Source of the DNA: an endosymbiont 'TC1' of Trimyema compressum
GTDB lineage: Bacteria; Bacillota; TC1
Direction of reading: 5' to 3'
DNA length: 64,000 bases
Assembly (NCBI RefSeq): GCF_001584725.1
Contig: NZ_CP014606.1
Coordinates: 186,001-250,000 of the forward strand
The notes beneath the pieces are model-generated. The model made no database searches. It saw nothing but the letters and a program-made list of their open reading frames with translations, and was not told the origin of the DNA. Positions 50,669-59,824 of the stretch are shown here, in pieces; within the stretch, counting starts at the first letter, position 1, and every line of letters begins with the position of its first letter. Both the position numbers and the translations under genes were made by a program.

Positions 50669-50799
50669 TTTTAATGGTTTAAAATATTTTTCTTAAAGGA
50701 GTAGGCGGAGGATTGTAAAATGAAAAAGATAATAATCTGGGTGTTAAGGGTAATTTTATTGAGAGCTGTTGAAAACAAGGAATTAAATATAGGAGGTAA

Positions 50800-50888
50800 T
50801 GGAAATACATAAGATTAAAAGTAGATTTTTCAAGCTATCTTTTTCTATAATTATATTTAGTTTAATATTTAATTCAAGTATTATTCCC
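50800..50888 (+). pseudogene. Start of a secreted protein cut off by IS copy 3
   Basis: After AGGAGGTAATG the text MEIHKIKSRFFKLSFSIIIFSLIFNSSIIP looks like a signal peptide with a basic start and a hydrophobic core. It runs straight into the IS end. The sequence beyond the IS does not obviously continue it. Confidence 0.5.
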
Positions 50889-52153
50889 TGGAAGAATGTC
50901 AATAGAGTAGATAGAAAAAGTGAAATTAAGTTTTAATAGAAGTGAAAAAATAGTCTTCTTTGGAATTAGGAGAAAGAATGTTATTAGCAGAGTGGGGACG
51001 TATAGGGGGTTGTAGAAGCCCTCAATGTGTTCAAAGCAGGAAAGCTTAATTTGAGCAAAGGAAGAAAAAGACCTACGAAGAATTTCTTCTTTTTTCATAT
51101 ATTTAAAAAGGACTCAACGACAGCATTGTCCCAAGGATGAGAAAGCTTAGAAAAAGATTGAATGATACCAAAAGAATCAAGGAGCTTTCTAAAGATAAAA
51201 GAAGTATATTGGGAACCTCTGTCAGAATGAAAAATAAGAGAAGTAGAAGGTTTTTGAGAATAAAAGGCTTTGATAAAAGTATCCTTAACAAGAGAAGTAT
51301 CAATTTTAAGAGAGAGCTTCCAAGCAATAATTTTACGAGAAAATAAATCCATAATAACACAGAGATAAGCAAAAGAGGCATTTAAATTAATATAGGTAAT
51401 GTCACTAGCCCAGACTTGATTGGGCTGAGGAACATTAAAATTTTGATTTAGGTAGTTAGGGCAATCAAAATTGGGAATAGACCTCGGATGAATAAACCGA
51501 AGTTTGATAGTAGGCATTTTAGGAAGATTCATGTCAGTCATCAGGCGGCTCGCTCTACCAATACTGATGTTGATGCCATAGTCATAGGAAAGAAGAGCCT
51601 TAATCTTAGATGGGCCAATACGTCTCTTAGTAAGATGACAAATCTCCGAGAATAAGCTGACGGAGTTTTTAATTCTCAATAGTTCTAGGAGAAAGTTTTT
51701 CCGAAAAGTATTTGTAATAGGAGCTGCGGTTCACTTTAAGGACATGACAAAGAAAAGAGATAGCGTGCTGAAAACGAAGGGTATGAACAGCCATTAATCT
51801 TTGTCTGAGTGAGGCGTGAATATGGCAATTGCTTTTTTTAAAATGATATTTTCCTCCTAGAGTCGAGCATTACGCTTTTGAAGATCCTTAATCTGCTTAG
51901 CGGTTAGAATAGTATCATCATCAATTCTAACCTGAGAATAAAGTTTAATCCACTTGTGTAAAGCAGACATGGAGACACCATATTCTTTAGAAAGTTGGGA
52001 TTGAGTTTTACCGTTTTGGTGTAAATTAACAATACTTTTTTTAAATTCTTCATCGTATTTCTTGTAATTATTCATAATTTTATCCTTTCTTATGTGTCTA
52101 CTTATTTAAAACATGTTTCACTTTTTCCTGTCTACTTTTTTAGTATATGTCCA
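50889..52153 (-). mobile_element. IS3-family insertion sequence, copy 3
   Basis: The third 1,265-bp copy, minus orientation, with the same terminal sequences as the other two. No target duplication is visible (CCC on one side, TTA on the other). Sequence compared by eye is identical to copy 2 and one base different from copy 1. Confidence 0.93.
50926..52075 (-). pseudogene. IS3-family transposase, dead, copy 3
   Basis: OrfA from 52075 ends at the TAG shared by all copies. OrfB (core 51679-51095) carries the DDE residues but has the same four lesions as copies 1 and 2. The last OrfB piece lies out of frame near 51000. It therefore cannot supply transposase for its own movement. Confidence 0.9.
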
Positions 52154-52298
52154 TTATAAAATGGATTTAAACATCCATTCACCGGCTCAAGTTGAAATTT
52201 TTAATATGACAACAGGAAACATTTTTAAAGCAGGTGGCATAAGAGAAGATATTATTTTAAAAAGTTTCTTTAAAAATAAAAGGCAGGTGCATCTTTAA
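52154..52298 (+). pseudogene. C-terminal fragment of an unidentified protein
   Basis: An open frame joined to the IS end reads MDLNIHSPAQVEIFNMTTGNIFKAGGIREDIILKSFFKNKRQVHL and ends one base before the next gene's ATG. The spacing suggests the lost gene was in an operon with the FMN reductase. I do not recognise the family. Confidence 0.45.
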
Positions 52299-52915
52299 TG
52301 AAAAAGAAAGTTGTTGGTATTTGTGGCAGTACTAGAAAGAATGAAACTGATTTTGCTGTACAACATGCTCTGAAAATTTTAGGTGAAGAATATGATTGTG
52401 AAACATTTTATTACACAGTAAGAGGTAAAAAAATCAATCCCTGCATTCACTGTAACCAATGTATTAAAAAAGAGTTAACATACTGTCCATTATATGAAGA
52501 TGACGACATGATGCCTCTTTATGAGAAGGTTTTTAATGCGGATGTTATTATTTTAGGAAGTCCTGTATTTGGAATGGGTATGACACCACAATTAAGTGCT
52601 GTCCTTAGTCGTTTTAGACCAAACTATATTTTAATAAGGGATAACCCTAATGCCTTTTATGATAAATTAGGGGCTGCTATTGCTGTCGGTGGCACTCGGA
52701 ATGGTGGTCAAGAAATTGCCATTACATCTATGCATGGTTTCTTTCATACTAATGGTATTATTCCAATTGGTGCTTCTTTAGGCATTTATGCTGGTGCTTC
52801 TATCTGGAGCCAGGACAAAACTCCTTTTGATGAAACCGTTGACCCACAATGTATTAAAAATTTAGAAGTATTGACTAGAAAAGTCGGTGAAACGCTGAAA
52901 TTAATCAGTAAGTAG
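52298..52915 (+). CDS. NADPH-dependent FMN reductase-like flavoprotein
   Basis: The intact 205-residue protein starts MKKKVVGICGSTRKNETDFAVQHALKIL (FMN phosphate loop GSTRKNE) and has NPCIHCNQCIKKELTYCPLYEDDDMM, a Cys-rich insertion typical of iron-sulfur flavoproteins. VIILGSPVFGMGMTPQLSAVLSRF and AIAVGGTRNGGQEIAITSMHGFFHTNG follow. Members reduce FMN or act as electron carriers in anaerobes. The gene abuts an unidentified fragment left by the IS, and a terminator follows. A decayed paralogue lies at 24631-25226. Confidence 0.88.
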   Translation: MKKKVVGICGSTRKNETDFAVQHALKILGEEYDCETFYYTVRGKKINPCIHCNQCIKKELTYCPLYEDDDMMPLYEKVFNADVIILGSPVFGMGMTPQLSAVLSRFRPNYILIRDNPNAFYDKLGAAIAVGGTRNGGQEIAITSMHGFFHTNGIIPIGASLGIYAGASIWSQDKTPFDETVDPQCIKNLEVLTRKVGETLKLISK

Positions 52916-52920
52916 ATTAT

Positions 52921-52962
52921 ATAAGGGAAAGCTGATACACAAAATACTCAGCCTTCCCTTAT
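52921..52962 (+). terminator. Terminator after the FMN reductase gene
   Basis: The arms AAGGGAAAGCTGA and TCAGCCTTCCCTT pair with one bulged base. A TATATTA tail follows. Confidence 0.82.
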
Positions 52963-52983
52963 ATTATGGCCATGAGGTGGAAA

Positions 52984-53401
52984 ATGACAGAAAATATGAT
53001 TGGGAAAATAACAGCAAATTATTTAAACAAAGGCTATAATTGTGCGGAATCTATTCTAAAGAGTTTTAGAAATACGTATGCTTCACTGAGACATATTGAA
53101 CCACAATTGTTTAGCGGCTTTGGGTGGCGGTTTTGCCAAAAGAGGAGAAGTTTGTGGCGGTATTGTTGCGACTACAGCTGTAATCAGTTATTTTATAGTA
53201 AGTGAAAGAGACCCAAGACAAAGAGGGAATCTTTACAGTATTTTAAATGAGTTTTATGATAAAATTGAAGATAAGTATGGCAGTATTCGTTGTCATGAAA
53301 TTAAGTCTAAGTGCAAAAACGATTGTCCAAAAGATGAGGTGCGCAAACCTCTTTTAATGGATATTGCATTAATGACTGATGCAATTATCTCCAGCGATTA
53401 G
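52984..53401 (+). pseudogene. C_GCAxxG_C_C-family redox protein, one frameshift
   Basis: The text MTENMIGKITANYLNKGYNCAESILKSFRNTY...FSGFGGGFAKRGEVCGGIVATTAVISYFIVSERDPRQRGNLYSILNEFYDKIEDKYGSIRCHEIKSKCKNDCPKDEVRKPLLMDIALMTDAII contains the family's spaced GYNCAES, GEVCGG and C-x-x-C-like residues. A single indel near 53115 separates the halves. The ribosome site GAGGTGG precedes ATG 52984. Compared with the paralogue at 47954 it is less diverged from the family pattern. Function is unknown. Confidence 0.82.
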
Positions 53402-53456
53402 CAATGAATGTAATCCTTAATTATGTTATAATGAAAAATAAGGATTGAGGTTACTA

Positions 53457-54212
53457 ATGGAACTAGATTATTTTGAAATTGAAAAAAAAATTATTAGATT
53501 TATACAAAATACAGTAAAAACAGCCAATAGCAGAGGAGTTGTTATTGGTATTTCTGGTGGAATTGATTCTTCAGTAGTGGCAACCCTTTGTACTAAAGCC
53601 CTAGGAAAAGAAAATATACTTGGTATTGTTTTGCCTTGTGAAAGTAAACCAGAAGATGTTGAACACGGGATTTTATTGGCGGAGACTATAGGCATACCAT
53701 ATAAAGTAATTAACTTAGATGAAACATATAGTGCTTTAGTTAATGCTGTCAATCCTGCTATAGAAAAAAATGATAATCCAATGGCCTATGGGAATATTAA
53801 ATCACGTCTAAGAATGACCACTCTCTACTTTGAAAGTGCCTTGAAATGTTATTTAGTTGTTGGAACAACGAATAAAAGTGAATGGATAACAGGTTATTTT
53901 ACAAAATATGGAGATGGTGGAGCAGATTTTGAGCCAATTGGAGATTTGCTAAAGAGAGAAGTAGTTGCTTTAGGACATCATCTAGGACTACCTGAACTAT
54001 TAGTTAATCGCGTTCCTGATGCTGGCTTAATTAGTGCTCAAACAGATGAAGATGAATTCGGATTTACTTATGATGCATTGGATACATATATAGCAACAGG
54101 TAAAGGAAGTCCAGACATAATTGAGAAAATAAATAGATTATATAAAATAAATAACCATAAGAGAGAAATGCCTTCTATGCTGAATTTGGAAAGATATTTT
54201 TTTCTAAAATAA
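53457..54212 (+). CDS. nadE: NAD synthase, ammonia-dependent type
   Basis: The protein converts nicotinic acid adenine dinucleotide to NAD. The start at ATG 53457 is favoured by AGGATTGAGG upstream; a TTG four codons earlier is less likely. The PP-loop VIGISGGIDSSVVATL, GNIKSRLRMTTLYF, VGTTNKSEWITGYFTKYGDGGADF and LLKREVVALGHHLG are conserved. The length of about 251 residues corresponds to the short form without a glutaminase domain, so it should use ammonia. It begins a run of intact housekeeping genes. Confidence 0.95.
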   Translation: MELDYFEIEKKIIRFIQNTVKTANSRGVVIGISGGIDSSVVATLCTKALGKENILGIVLPCESKPEDVEHGILLAETIGIPYKVINLDETYSALVNAVNPAIEKNDNPMAYGNIKSRLRMTTLYFESALKCYLVVGTTNKSEWITGYFTKYGDGGADFEPIGDLLKREVVALGHHLGLPELLVNRVPDAGLISAQTDEDEFGFTYDALDTYIATGKGSPDIIEKINRLYKINNHKREMPSMLNLERYFFLK

Positions 54213-54226
54213 AAGGAGTGATTGTT

Positions 54227-54967
54227 GTGGCTGGCCATTCAAAGTGGGCAAACATTAAACACAAAAAAGGAAAGCAAGATGCCAAAAGAGCAAAAATATT
54301 TACTAAAATTGGTAAAGAAATTATGGTATCTGTAAAATTAGGCGGAATCGACCCAGAGGGAAACTCAAAATTGGCTTTGCAAAATGCCAGAGCAAACAAT
54401 ATGCCAAATGATAATATTAAACGCCTAATTCAAAGAGCTTCTGGGGAAGATAATAGTACCCAATATGAAGAACTGGTCTATGAAGGATATGGCATTGGGG
54501 GCGCAGCTGTTATTGTTGATGTCATGACAGATAATAGAAATAGAACCGCTGGCGAAATTAGACATATTTTTGATAAATGTGGTGGCAATTTAGGAGAAAC
54601 TGGTTCTGTAGCTTGGCTTTTTGAAAGAAAAGGTCAACTAACTATTACACTTGAAAACCAAGATGAAGATTTTTTAACATTGGAAGCTATTGAGGCAGGT
54701 GCAGAAGATGTTGTAGTTGAAGGTGATGAGTTAATTATTTTCACAGCTATGGAAGATTTTGATAAAGTTCGCAAAATATTTGAAGATAAAAATATTGCTA
54801 TTGGACAAGCAATGCTTACAAAAATTTCTGAGAATACTATTGAAATAACTGATATTGAACAGGCTAAGCAATTAATCAAAATGATGGATTTACTAGAAGA
54901 TAATGATGATGTCCAAGATACCTATAGTAATTTTGACTTTAGTGAAGAAATTATGTGGCAATTATAA
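54227..54967 (+). CDS. yebC: YebC/PmpR-family protein
   Basis: The family is highly conserved and acts as a transcriptional regulator or translation factor. The preferred start is GTG 54227 ([31 protein letters not shown]), the universally conserved N-terminus, with AAAGGAGTG five bases upstream. Other signatures are [67 protein letters not shown] and the acidic C-terminus. A five-G tract here (IGGAA) is intact, unlike those in the pseudogenes. The last base overlaps the ruvC start. Confidence 0.95.
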   Translation: MAGHSKWANIKHKKGKQDAKRAKIFTKIGKEIMVSVKLGGIDPEGNSKLALQNARANNMPNDNIKRLIQRASGEDNSTQYEELVYEGYGIGGAAVIVDVMTDNRNRTAGEIRHIFDKCGGNLGETGSVAWLFERKGQLTITLENQDEDFLTLEAIEAGAEDVVVEGDELIIFTAMEDFDKVRKIFEDKNIAIGQAMLTKISENTIEITDIEQAKQLIKMMDLLEDNDDVQDTYSNFDFSEEIMWQL

Positions 54968-55455
54968 TGCGTATTCTAGGCATTGACCCTGGTACTGCAA
55001 TTTGCGGGTTTAGTATTTTAGACTATGAAGGTAATCATTTTAAACTCGTGGACTTTGGTGTGATTACCACGCCAGCTAAAATGGATTTGGAAAAAAGATT
55101 ACTTCATATTTATGATAAGACCCATGAGCTAATTACAAAGTATGAACCAGAACATATGGCTGTTGAGGATTTATTTTTTAATAATAATGCTAAGACGGCT
55201 CTCTCAGTAGGTCAGGCAAGAGGTGTAAGCCTTTTGTTAAGTGCTCAAAAGAATATGATCCTTGCTTCTTATACGCCATTGCAGGTTAAGCAAAGTGTTG
55301 TAGGGTATGGTAGGGCTGAAAAGAGACAAGTGCAAGAAATGGTTAAAATTATTCTGAAAATGGATAAGATTCCTAAGCCAGATGATGCAGCAGATGCTAT
55401 TGCGGTTGCAATTTGTCATGGCCATTCTTATAAAATTAACAGCATATATAAATAG
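54967..55455 (+). CDS. ruvC: Holliday junction resolvase RuvC
   Basis: RuvC cuts four-way DNA junctions. The start overlaps the yebC stop by one base (TAATG). Catalytic acids are in [13 protein letters not shown] (Asp), MAVEDLFF (Glu) and [16 protein letters not shown] (two Asp), in the standard order. At 162 residues it has family length. It forms the first gene of ruvC-ruvA-ruvB. Confidence 0.96.
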   Translation: MRILGIDPGTAICGFSILDYEGNHFKLVDFGVITTPAKMDLEKRLLHIYDKTHELITKYEPEHMAVEDLFFNNNAKTALSVGQARGVSLLLSAQKNMILASYTPLQVKQSVVGYGRAEKRQVQEMVKIILKMDKIPKPDDAADAIAVAICHGHSYKINSIYK

Positions 55456-55470
55456 AAATGAGGAAATAAA

Positions 55471-56073
55471 GTGATTGGTTTTTTAAAGGGCAATGTATTT
55501 AAAAAGAAAGAGCAGAGTATTTTACTTGATGTAAGAGATGTAGGTTATGAAGTATTTCTGACTGTTTCTGATTTGACTCAATTAAAGGAAAATGAAAATG
55601 TTCTTCTATTTATACACTATAAGCAAAAGGAAGATGGCACATCTTTATTTGGTTTTATGTCAGAGGAAACCAAGGACGTTTTTGAAGTCTTAATTGATAT
55701 GAATGGTATTGGACCTAAAATGGGGATGGTTATTTTATCTGCAATGGACAAGGATATGCTAATAGCTTCTATTCAAAGAGAAGATGTTTTTGCATTGACT
55801 GAGATTCCGGGAGTAGGTAAAAAGACAGCTCAGAGAATGATAGTTGAGTTACAGGATAAATTAAATCACTATGTAATAGATGATACAATGGAACTGGAAA
55901 TGAAAATAGAAAAAGATAATAGAACAGCCTTAACAGATGCTGAAGAAGCATTGATATTCTTAGGTTATAGTAAAAAAGAAATTGATCAAGTGTTAAAGAA
56001 GTTATTAAAGAGAGATAAAACTTATGAAACAGATGATTTAATTAAATTAGCCTTAAAGGAGTTAGGTAAATAG
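55471..56073 (+). CDS. ruvA: Holliday junction branch-migration protein RuvA
   Basis: The junction-binding subunit. GTG start 55471 after GAGGAAAT. It has an N-terminal OB fold (MIGFLKGNVFKKKEQSILLDVRDVGYEVFLT), the two helix-hairpin-helix motifs (LIDMNGIGPKMGMVILSAM and LTEIPGVGKKTAQRMIVEL) and the C-terminal RuvB-binding domain (DAEEALIFLGYSKKEIDQVLKKLL). Directly followed by ruvB with no gap. Confidence 0.96.
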   Translation: MIGFLKGNVFKKKEQSILLDVRDVGYEVFLTVSDLTQLKENENVLLFIHYKQKEDGTSLFGFMSEETKDVFEVLIDMNGIGPKMGMVILSAMDKDMLIASIQREDVFALTEIPGVGKKTAQRMIVELQDKLNHYVIDDTMELEMKIEKDNRTALTDAEEALIFLGYSKKEIDQVLKKLLKRDKTYETDDLIKLALKELGK

Positions 56074-57075
56074 ATGGAAACAAGATTAATGGATGGAGAT
56101 TTTCTACAAGAAGATAGAGAAATTGAAGTAAGTCTTCGACCTAAAACCCTTGAAGAATATATAGGTCAAGAAAAAGTAAAGGAAAATCTTAAGGTTTTTA
56201 TTAAAGCGGCACAAAATAGAAATGAAAATTTAGATCATCTTTTACTTTATGGACCACCAGGATTAGGTAAAACCACTTTAGCTAATATAGTGGCAGGAGA
56301 AATGGGTGTTCAAATTAAGGTAACATCTGGACCAGCAATTGAAAAAGCTGGGGATTTGGCAGCTATTTTAACTAATTTACAAGAAAATGATATAATCTTT
56401 ATTGATGAGATACATCGTTTAAATAGAAGTGTAGAAGAAATTTTATATCCTGCACTAGAAGATTTTGCTCTAGATATAATTATTGGTAAAGGACCTAGTG
56501 CAAGATCAATTCGAATTGATTTACCTCGATTTACTCTTGTTGGAGCAACGACTAGAATTAGTCTTTTAAGTAATCCCTTGAGAGATCGATTTGGTGTTAT
56601 CAGTCGCTTGGAATACTATAATACTGAAGAATTAAAAGCTATCGTTGAGCATAATGGAAAGCGTTTAGGCATTGATATTGACCCTGAAGGAGCTACTGAA
56701 ATTGCCCGTCGCTCAAGAGGAACACCTCGTATATCAAATCGACTTTTAAAGAGAGTTAGAGATGTTGCTGAAGTAAAAGGCGATGGTTATATTGATAAGG
56801 CTCTAGCCATAAGAGCTCTCAATATGCTTGAGGTTGATGAGTTTGGCTTAGATGAAATTGATAGAAAAATTCTTATTTTATTAATAGAAAAATTTAGTGG
56901 TGGACCTGTTGGACTAGATACCCTTGCTGCTATGGTTGGAGAAGAAGGTTCAACAGTAGTTGATGTGTATGAACCATTTCTTCTTCAATTAGGGTTTATA
57001 AATAGAACCCCTAGAGGAAGAGTGGCTACCCATTTAGCTTATAGACGTTTAGGATATCCTATACCAGAGGAGTAG
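56074..57075 (+). CDS. ruvB: Holliday junction helicase RuvB
   Basis: Hexameric AAA+ motor for branch migration. Features are [22 protein letters not shown], Walker [19 protein letters not shown], Walker [12 protein letters not shown], sensor 1 [22 protein letters not shown], sensor 2 [24 protein letters not shown] and the winged-helix end AYRRLGY. At 333 residues it is complete. Confidence 0.97.
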   Translation: METRLMDGDFLQEDREIEVSLRPKTLEEYIGQEKVKENLKVFIKAAQNRNENLDHLLLYGPPGLGKTTLANIVAGEMGVQIKVTSGPAIEKAGDLAAILTNLQENDIIFIDEIHRLNRSVEEILYPALEDFALDIIIGKGPSARSIRIDLPRFTLVGATTRISLLSNPLRDRFGVISRLEYYNTEELKAIVEHNGKRLGIDIDPEGATEIARRSRGTPRISNRLLKRVRDVAEVKGDGYIDKALAIRALNMLEVDEFGLDEIDRKILILLIEKFSGGPVGLDTLAAMVGEEGSTVVDVYEPFLLQLGFINRTPRGRVATHLAYRRLGYPIPEE

Positions 57076-57077
57076 AG

Positions 57078-57665
57078 ATGATTACAGGGATTATATTATC
57101 AGGTGGACAAAGTAGTCGTATGGGTAAGAATAAAAGTTTGCTACTGTATGAAGGAAAGCCTATTATTGCCTATGTGGTAGAGGCTATTCGTTCATTTGTT
57201 AAAGATGTAATGGTTATTACAAATGAACCTGAGTTCTATAGTTTTTTAGAAAATGTTACTTTTAAGGAAGATATTATAAAAGGGAAAGGGCCTATGGGTG
57301 GTATTTACACTGGTCTTCACTATGCTGAAACGGATCTTTCCTTTGTAGTTGCTTGTGATATGCCTTTTATAAAGGGTGAACTGATTCCTTTTTTGGAAAA
57401 AAGAATTGGTGATGCATGGGGATGTATACCTTTTGACGGAGAGTACTTTGAGACTCTAGCTGCTTTATACAATAAGGAACTTGAAGGTTTTTTTTATTCT
57501 TTTTTGAAAGGCGAAATAAAAAAGCTTCAATACCTACTTAAAGGACTTAATGTAGTCAGAGTAGATGATAGGATAATTTATAAGGAGTTTGGAAAACACA
57601 TTTTTTATAATATGAATACTCAAGAATCTTATGAAAAAATAAAAAGGGAAACCAGTAATGAATAG
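57078..57665 (+). CDS. mobA: Molybdenum cofactor guanylyltransferase
   Basis: MobA attaches GMP to molybdopterin. The nucleotide loop LSGGQSSRMGKNKSLLLYEGKP, GKGPMGGIYTGL and VACDMPFIKGELI define the family. At 195 residues it is full length. It is intact although the only molybdopterin or tungstopterin enzyme seen here (aldehyde oxidoreductase) is dead, so another such enzyme may remain elsewhere. The gene ends inside the next start (ATG overlap of eight bases). Confidence 0.92.
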   Translation: MITGIILSGGQSSRMGKNKSLLLYEGKPIIAYVVEAIRSFVKDVMVITNEPEFYSFLENVTFKEDIIKGKGPMGGIYTGLHYAETDLSFVVACDMPFIKGELIPFLEKRIGDAWGCIPFDGEYFETLAALYNKELEGFFYSFLKGEIKKLQYLLKGLNVVRVDDRIIYKEFGKHIFYNMNTQESYEKIKRETSNE

Positions 57666-58152
57666 TAGAAAACTTGTGCCTGTACTAACAATTGCTGTCT
57701 TAATATTAGCTATTATTGCTTTGTTTATTAGCTGTAGTAAGAAAGACAGCAATAGTAAAGCAATTTTATATTATATAAATGGTAGTAGTTTTAAATTAGT
57801 AGCTGTTGAAACTTATTTAGGCGTTCCTGTTACAGTCGAAAAAGTATTAGAAGCTTTGTTTGCTGGTCAAGATAAAGGGTATCTTGAAAACTTAGTACCA
57901 GAAGGCACTAAAGTACTTAGTGCTACAGTAGAAAAGAATACATTAACACTAAACCTATCAAAAGAATTTACCAAAATTAGCCGAGGACTAACTAGTGATA
58001 ATTTGCTGGTGATGTCTGTTGTCAGTACAGCTATTGATGCTGCCGGTGTTAAACAAGTAAAGATTTTAATTGATGGTAAAGAAAAACCAGTATTTAATAA
58101 TAGCGTATATCTTAAAAGTCCTATCCAAAAAGATAGTTCTTTGATAGAATAA
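57658..58152 (+). CDS. GerMN-domain lipoprotein
   Basis: A 164-residue secreted protein with a basic start, a hydrophobic stretch (LVPVLTIAVLILAIIALF) and a lipobox ending at Cys (ISCSKK). The GerMN domain follows (VEKVLEALFAGQDKGYLENLVPEGTKVLSATVEKNTLTLNLSKEF...DAAGVKQVKILIDGKEK). The domain occurs in spore germination protein GerM and in envelope proteins of Firmicutes. It overlaps mobA and so shares its transcript. Confidence 0.85.
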   Translation: MNSRKLVPVLTIAVLILAIIALFISCSKKDSNSKAILYYINGSSFKLVAVETYLGVPVTVEKVLEALFAGQDKGYLENLVPEGTKVLSATVEKNTLTLNLSKEFTKISRGLTSDNLLVMSVVSTAIDAAGVKQVKILIDGKEKPVFNNSVYLKSPIQKDSSLIE

Positions 58153-58160
58153 TAAAGGAA

Positions 58161-58524
58161 TTGGAATTACGAGATAATCGCACGGATAGAAATATCTGTG
58201 AGGAAAGTCCTGGCTGGCACAAGCTGCGATGTGGTTTACACAAGGCGTGGAGCCTGCTTGTAGAGAAAATGCCAAGGGCAACCTTGGGGAGGGTAACCTT
58301 ACGGAGACTGAAAATATCCTACTAGGGAATGAGTAAGTCATAAAGTGCTATAGAGACGAGTCTATTTGGTAACAAATAGAGTGAGACGACGTAAACCCCA
58401 TTTTGTCAGAAACCCTCTGAGAGGGGAACCTGCTAAAGGGAATAGGAACTGAAAGCGGGTATCTGTTTTTAACAGGTAAGATAGATGATTATCCTTGACA
58501 GAATCAGGCTTATTGTAATTCCAA
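58161..58524 (+). ncRNA. rnpB: RNase P RNA (bacterial)
   Basis: The catalytic RNA that trims the 5' ends of tRNA precursors. The ends pair as TTGGAATTAC and GTAATTCCAA. The conserved core motif GAGGAAAGTCC lies at 58200-58210 and the 3' signature ACAGAA...GGCTTAT at about 58498-58512. Between them are several stems including the TGAGACGACGTAAACCC-like region near 58382. Length about 364 bases fits the family. It lies nine bases after the gerMN stop. Confidence 0.95.
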
Positions 58525-58549
58525 CCTCATTTTAATGTGAGGAAGTATT

Positions 58550-59114
58550 ATGGAAAAGAAAGACGTACTTGTTTTATTTGGTGGTCCGAGAAAAAGCATC
58601 TTTAGGCTATTTAGTAGATGCTTTTTTGGCGAAAAACTATGATAGTGAAATTATTTATTTAAATGATTTAAATTTTAGAGGTTGTCAGAGTCGTTTTTAT
58701 TGTAGAACCCATGAAAGCTGTGTGTTGAAAGATGATTTGACACCTATCTATAATAAAGTAGAAAAAGCGGACAAGATATTATTAGCGATGCCTGTATTTT
58801 ATGGTTCTATACCGGGATAATTAAAATTGGCTATGGATCGTATGTTTGCTTTTGCTGATATTCGCTTAAATAAGGACAATGGAAACAATTATGGCAGTAA
58901 ATTGGAAGATACGAGAAAAATTTTCTTAATTGCTACTCATGGGAATTCCATTCCTTCTGTTCTTGAATGTCTAGAGAGACCTTTTCGTTATTTAGCTGTT
59001 GAAATAAATGGAATTTATACAGGGATGTATGCTTCTCCAAAATTAGACTTTGTATCTGTTTATAATAATGAAGGTGTTATTGAAGAATTGCTGGATAAAG
59101 GGAAAGATTTTTAG
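58550..59114 (+). pseudogene. Flavodoxin/NADPH-dependent FMN reductase-like protein, frameshift and nonsense
   Basis: After ATG 58550 (MEKKDVLVLFGGPRK) the frame is lost near 58592 and resumes with ASLGYLVDAFLAKNYDSEIIYLNDLNFRGCQSRFYCRTHESCVLKDDLTPIYNKVEKADKILLAMPVFYGSIPG. Then TAA at 58818-58820, where Gln is expected (CAA to TAA), precedes LKLAMDRMFAFADIRL. The rest (IFLIATHGNSIPSVLECLERPFRYLAVEINGIY) is clean to 59114. It is related to the flavoproteins at 24631 and 52298. The single nonsense plus one indel imply recent loss. Confidence 0.85.
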
Positions 59115-59124
59115 AGGGAAGTAA

Positions 59125-59723
59125 ATGAATAAATTAATGGGTTTTTATGAACTTAAGGATTCTTCTTTACCAACAGTTCCTTGGCAAGAATATACAGGTC
59201 AGGCGATTTTACCTGAGGGATTTCTTTGGACTATCAGAACAGCAGTCTATAAGGGTAGAGATATTGGTTTAACAAGATATGTAGGTATTGGAACAAAAGA
59301 AGCAAACAAAAAATTAATAGAATTATATAGAAAATATAAAGAGATAGGCATGGTAGTGTACTATCCTTTTTTGTTACAGTAAAAAGTGGTACATTAAGTA
59401 TTTCTCAGATACAACAAGTTATTGAAGCAGTAGAGGGAGACTTGTGGCATTTAGTAGATGAATCAAGGGTGGATGTAACATTGATTAAAGATAATGAAGA
59501 ACCTTGGGAGATAATTGGTCAGAGTCATTTTTTAACAGATTTTGAACTAAAGGAAATAGAAAAATATATTCCTTCAATACAACAGATTTTTAGAAAGCTA
59601 ATAAAAGAAGGTAAAACATTATTATTAGAATGGTCTTTTACTTATGATTCTAATTTAATAGGTGAGGCCATTGGAAATCCCTATCTGGTTTTTTATGAAA
59701 TGAGAACTATTGAGTCTAAGTGA
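59125..59723 (+). pseudogene. Conserved protein of unknown function, one frameshift
   Basis: The text KLMGFYELKDSSLPTVPWQEYTGQAILPEGFLWTIRTAVYKGRDIGLTRYVGIGTKEANKKLIELYRKYKEIGMVVYYPF breaks at about 59375 and continues as VTVKSGTLSISQIQQVIEAVEGDLWHLVDESRVDVTLIKDNE...FLTDFELKEIEKYIPSIQQIFRKLIKEGKTLLLEWSFTYDSNLIGEAIGNPYLVFYEMRTI. The ordered architecture looks like a soluble protein of about 195 residues that I believe is conserved in anaerobic Firmicutes, but I know no function. It sits ten bases after the preceding gene. Confidence 0.6.
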
Positions 59724-59824
59724 CTCTGGTTTTCGTAATCTTTAGAAGCGTGACCTAGTCTTGCTTTTTAAGGGGAAACAATATAAAATAAGAGAGCTAA
59801 GTATTTGCCAAAGGAGGAAGTAAT

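Larger units (their letters stand above)
49746..50799. other. Non-coding stretch, about 1.05 kb
   Basis: No reliable gene. It contains a perfect 12-bp inverted repeat (arms GAATTCTAATCT, about 50098-50130), two terminator hairpins (below) and a short fragment near 50719 (MKKIIIWVLRVILL...) that may be the start of a lost membrane protein. Confidence 0.5.

Noticed and set aside
9962-52153. Inversion of the segments between oppositely oriented IS copies
   Set aside because: Copy 1 still has both halves of one gene at its flanks, and swapping the flanks of copies 2 and 3 does not restore any gene. There is no evidence of inversion within the window.
59724-59824. Possible glmS ribozyme upstream of glmS
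   Set aside because: The gap before glmS is only about 100 bases and lacks the conserved ribozyme core and cleavage-site context. Nothing there could be matched to it.
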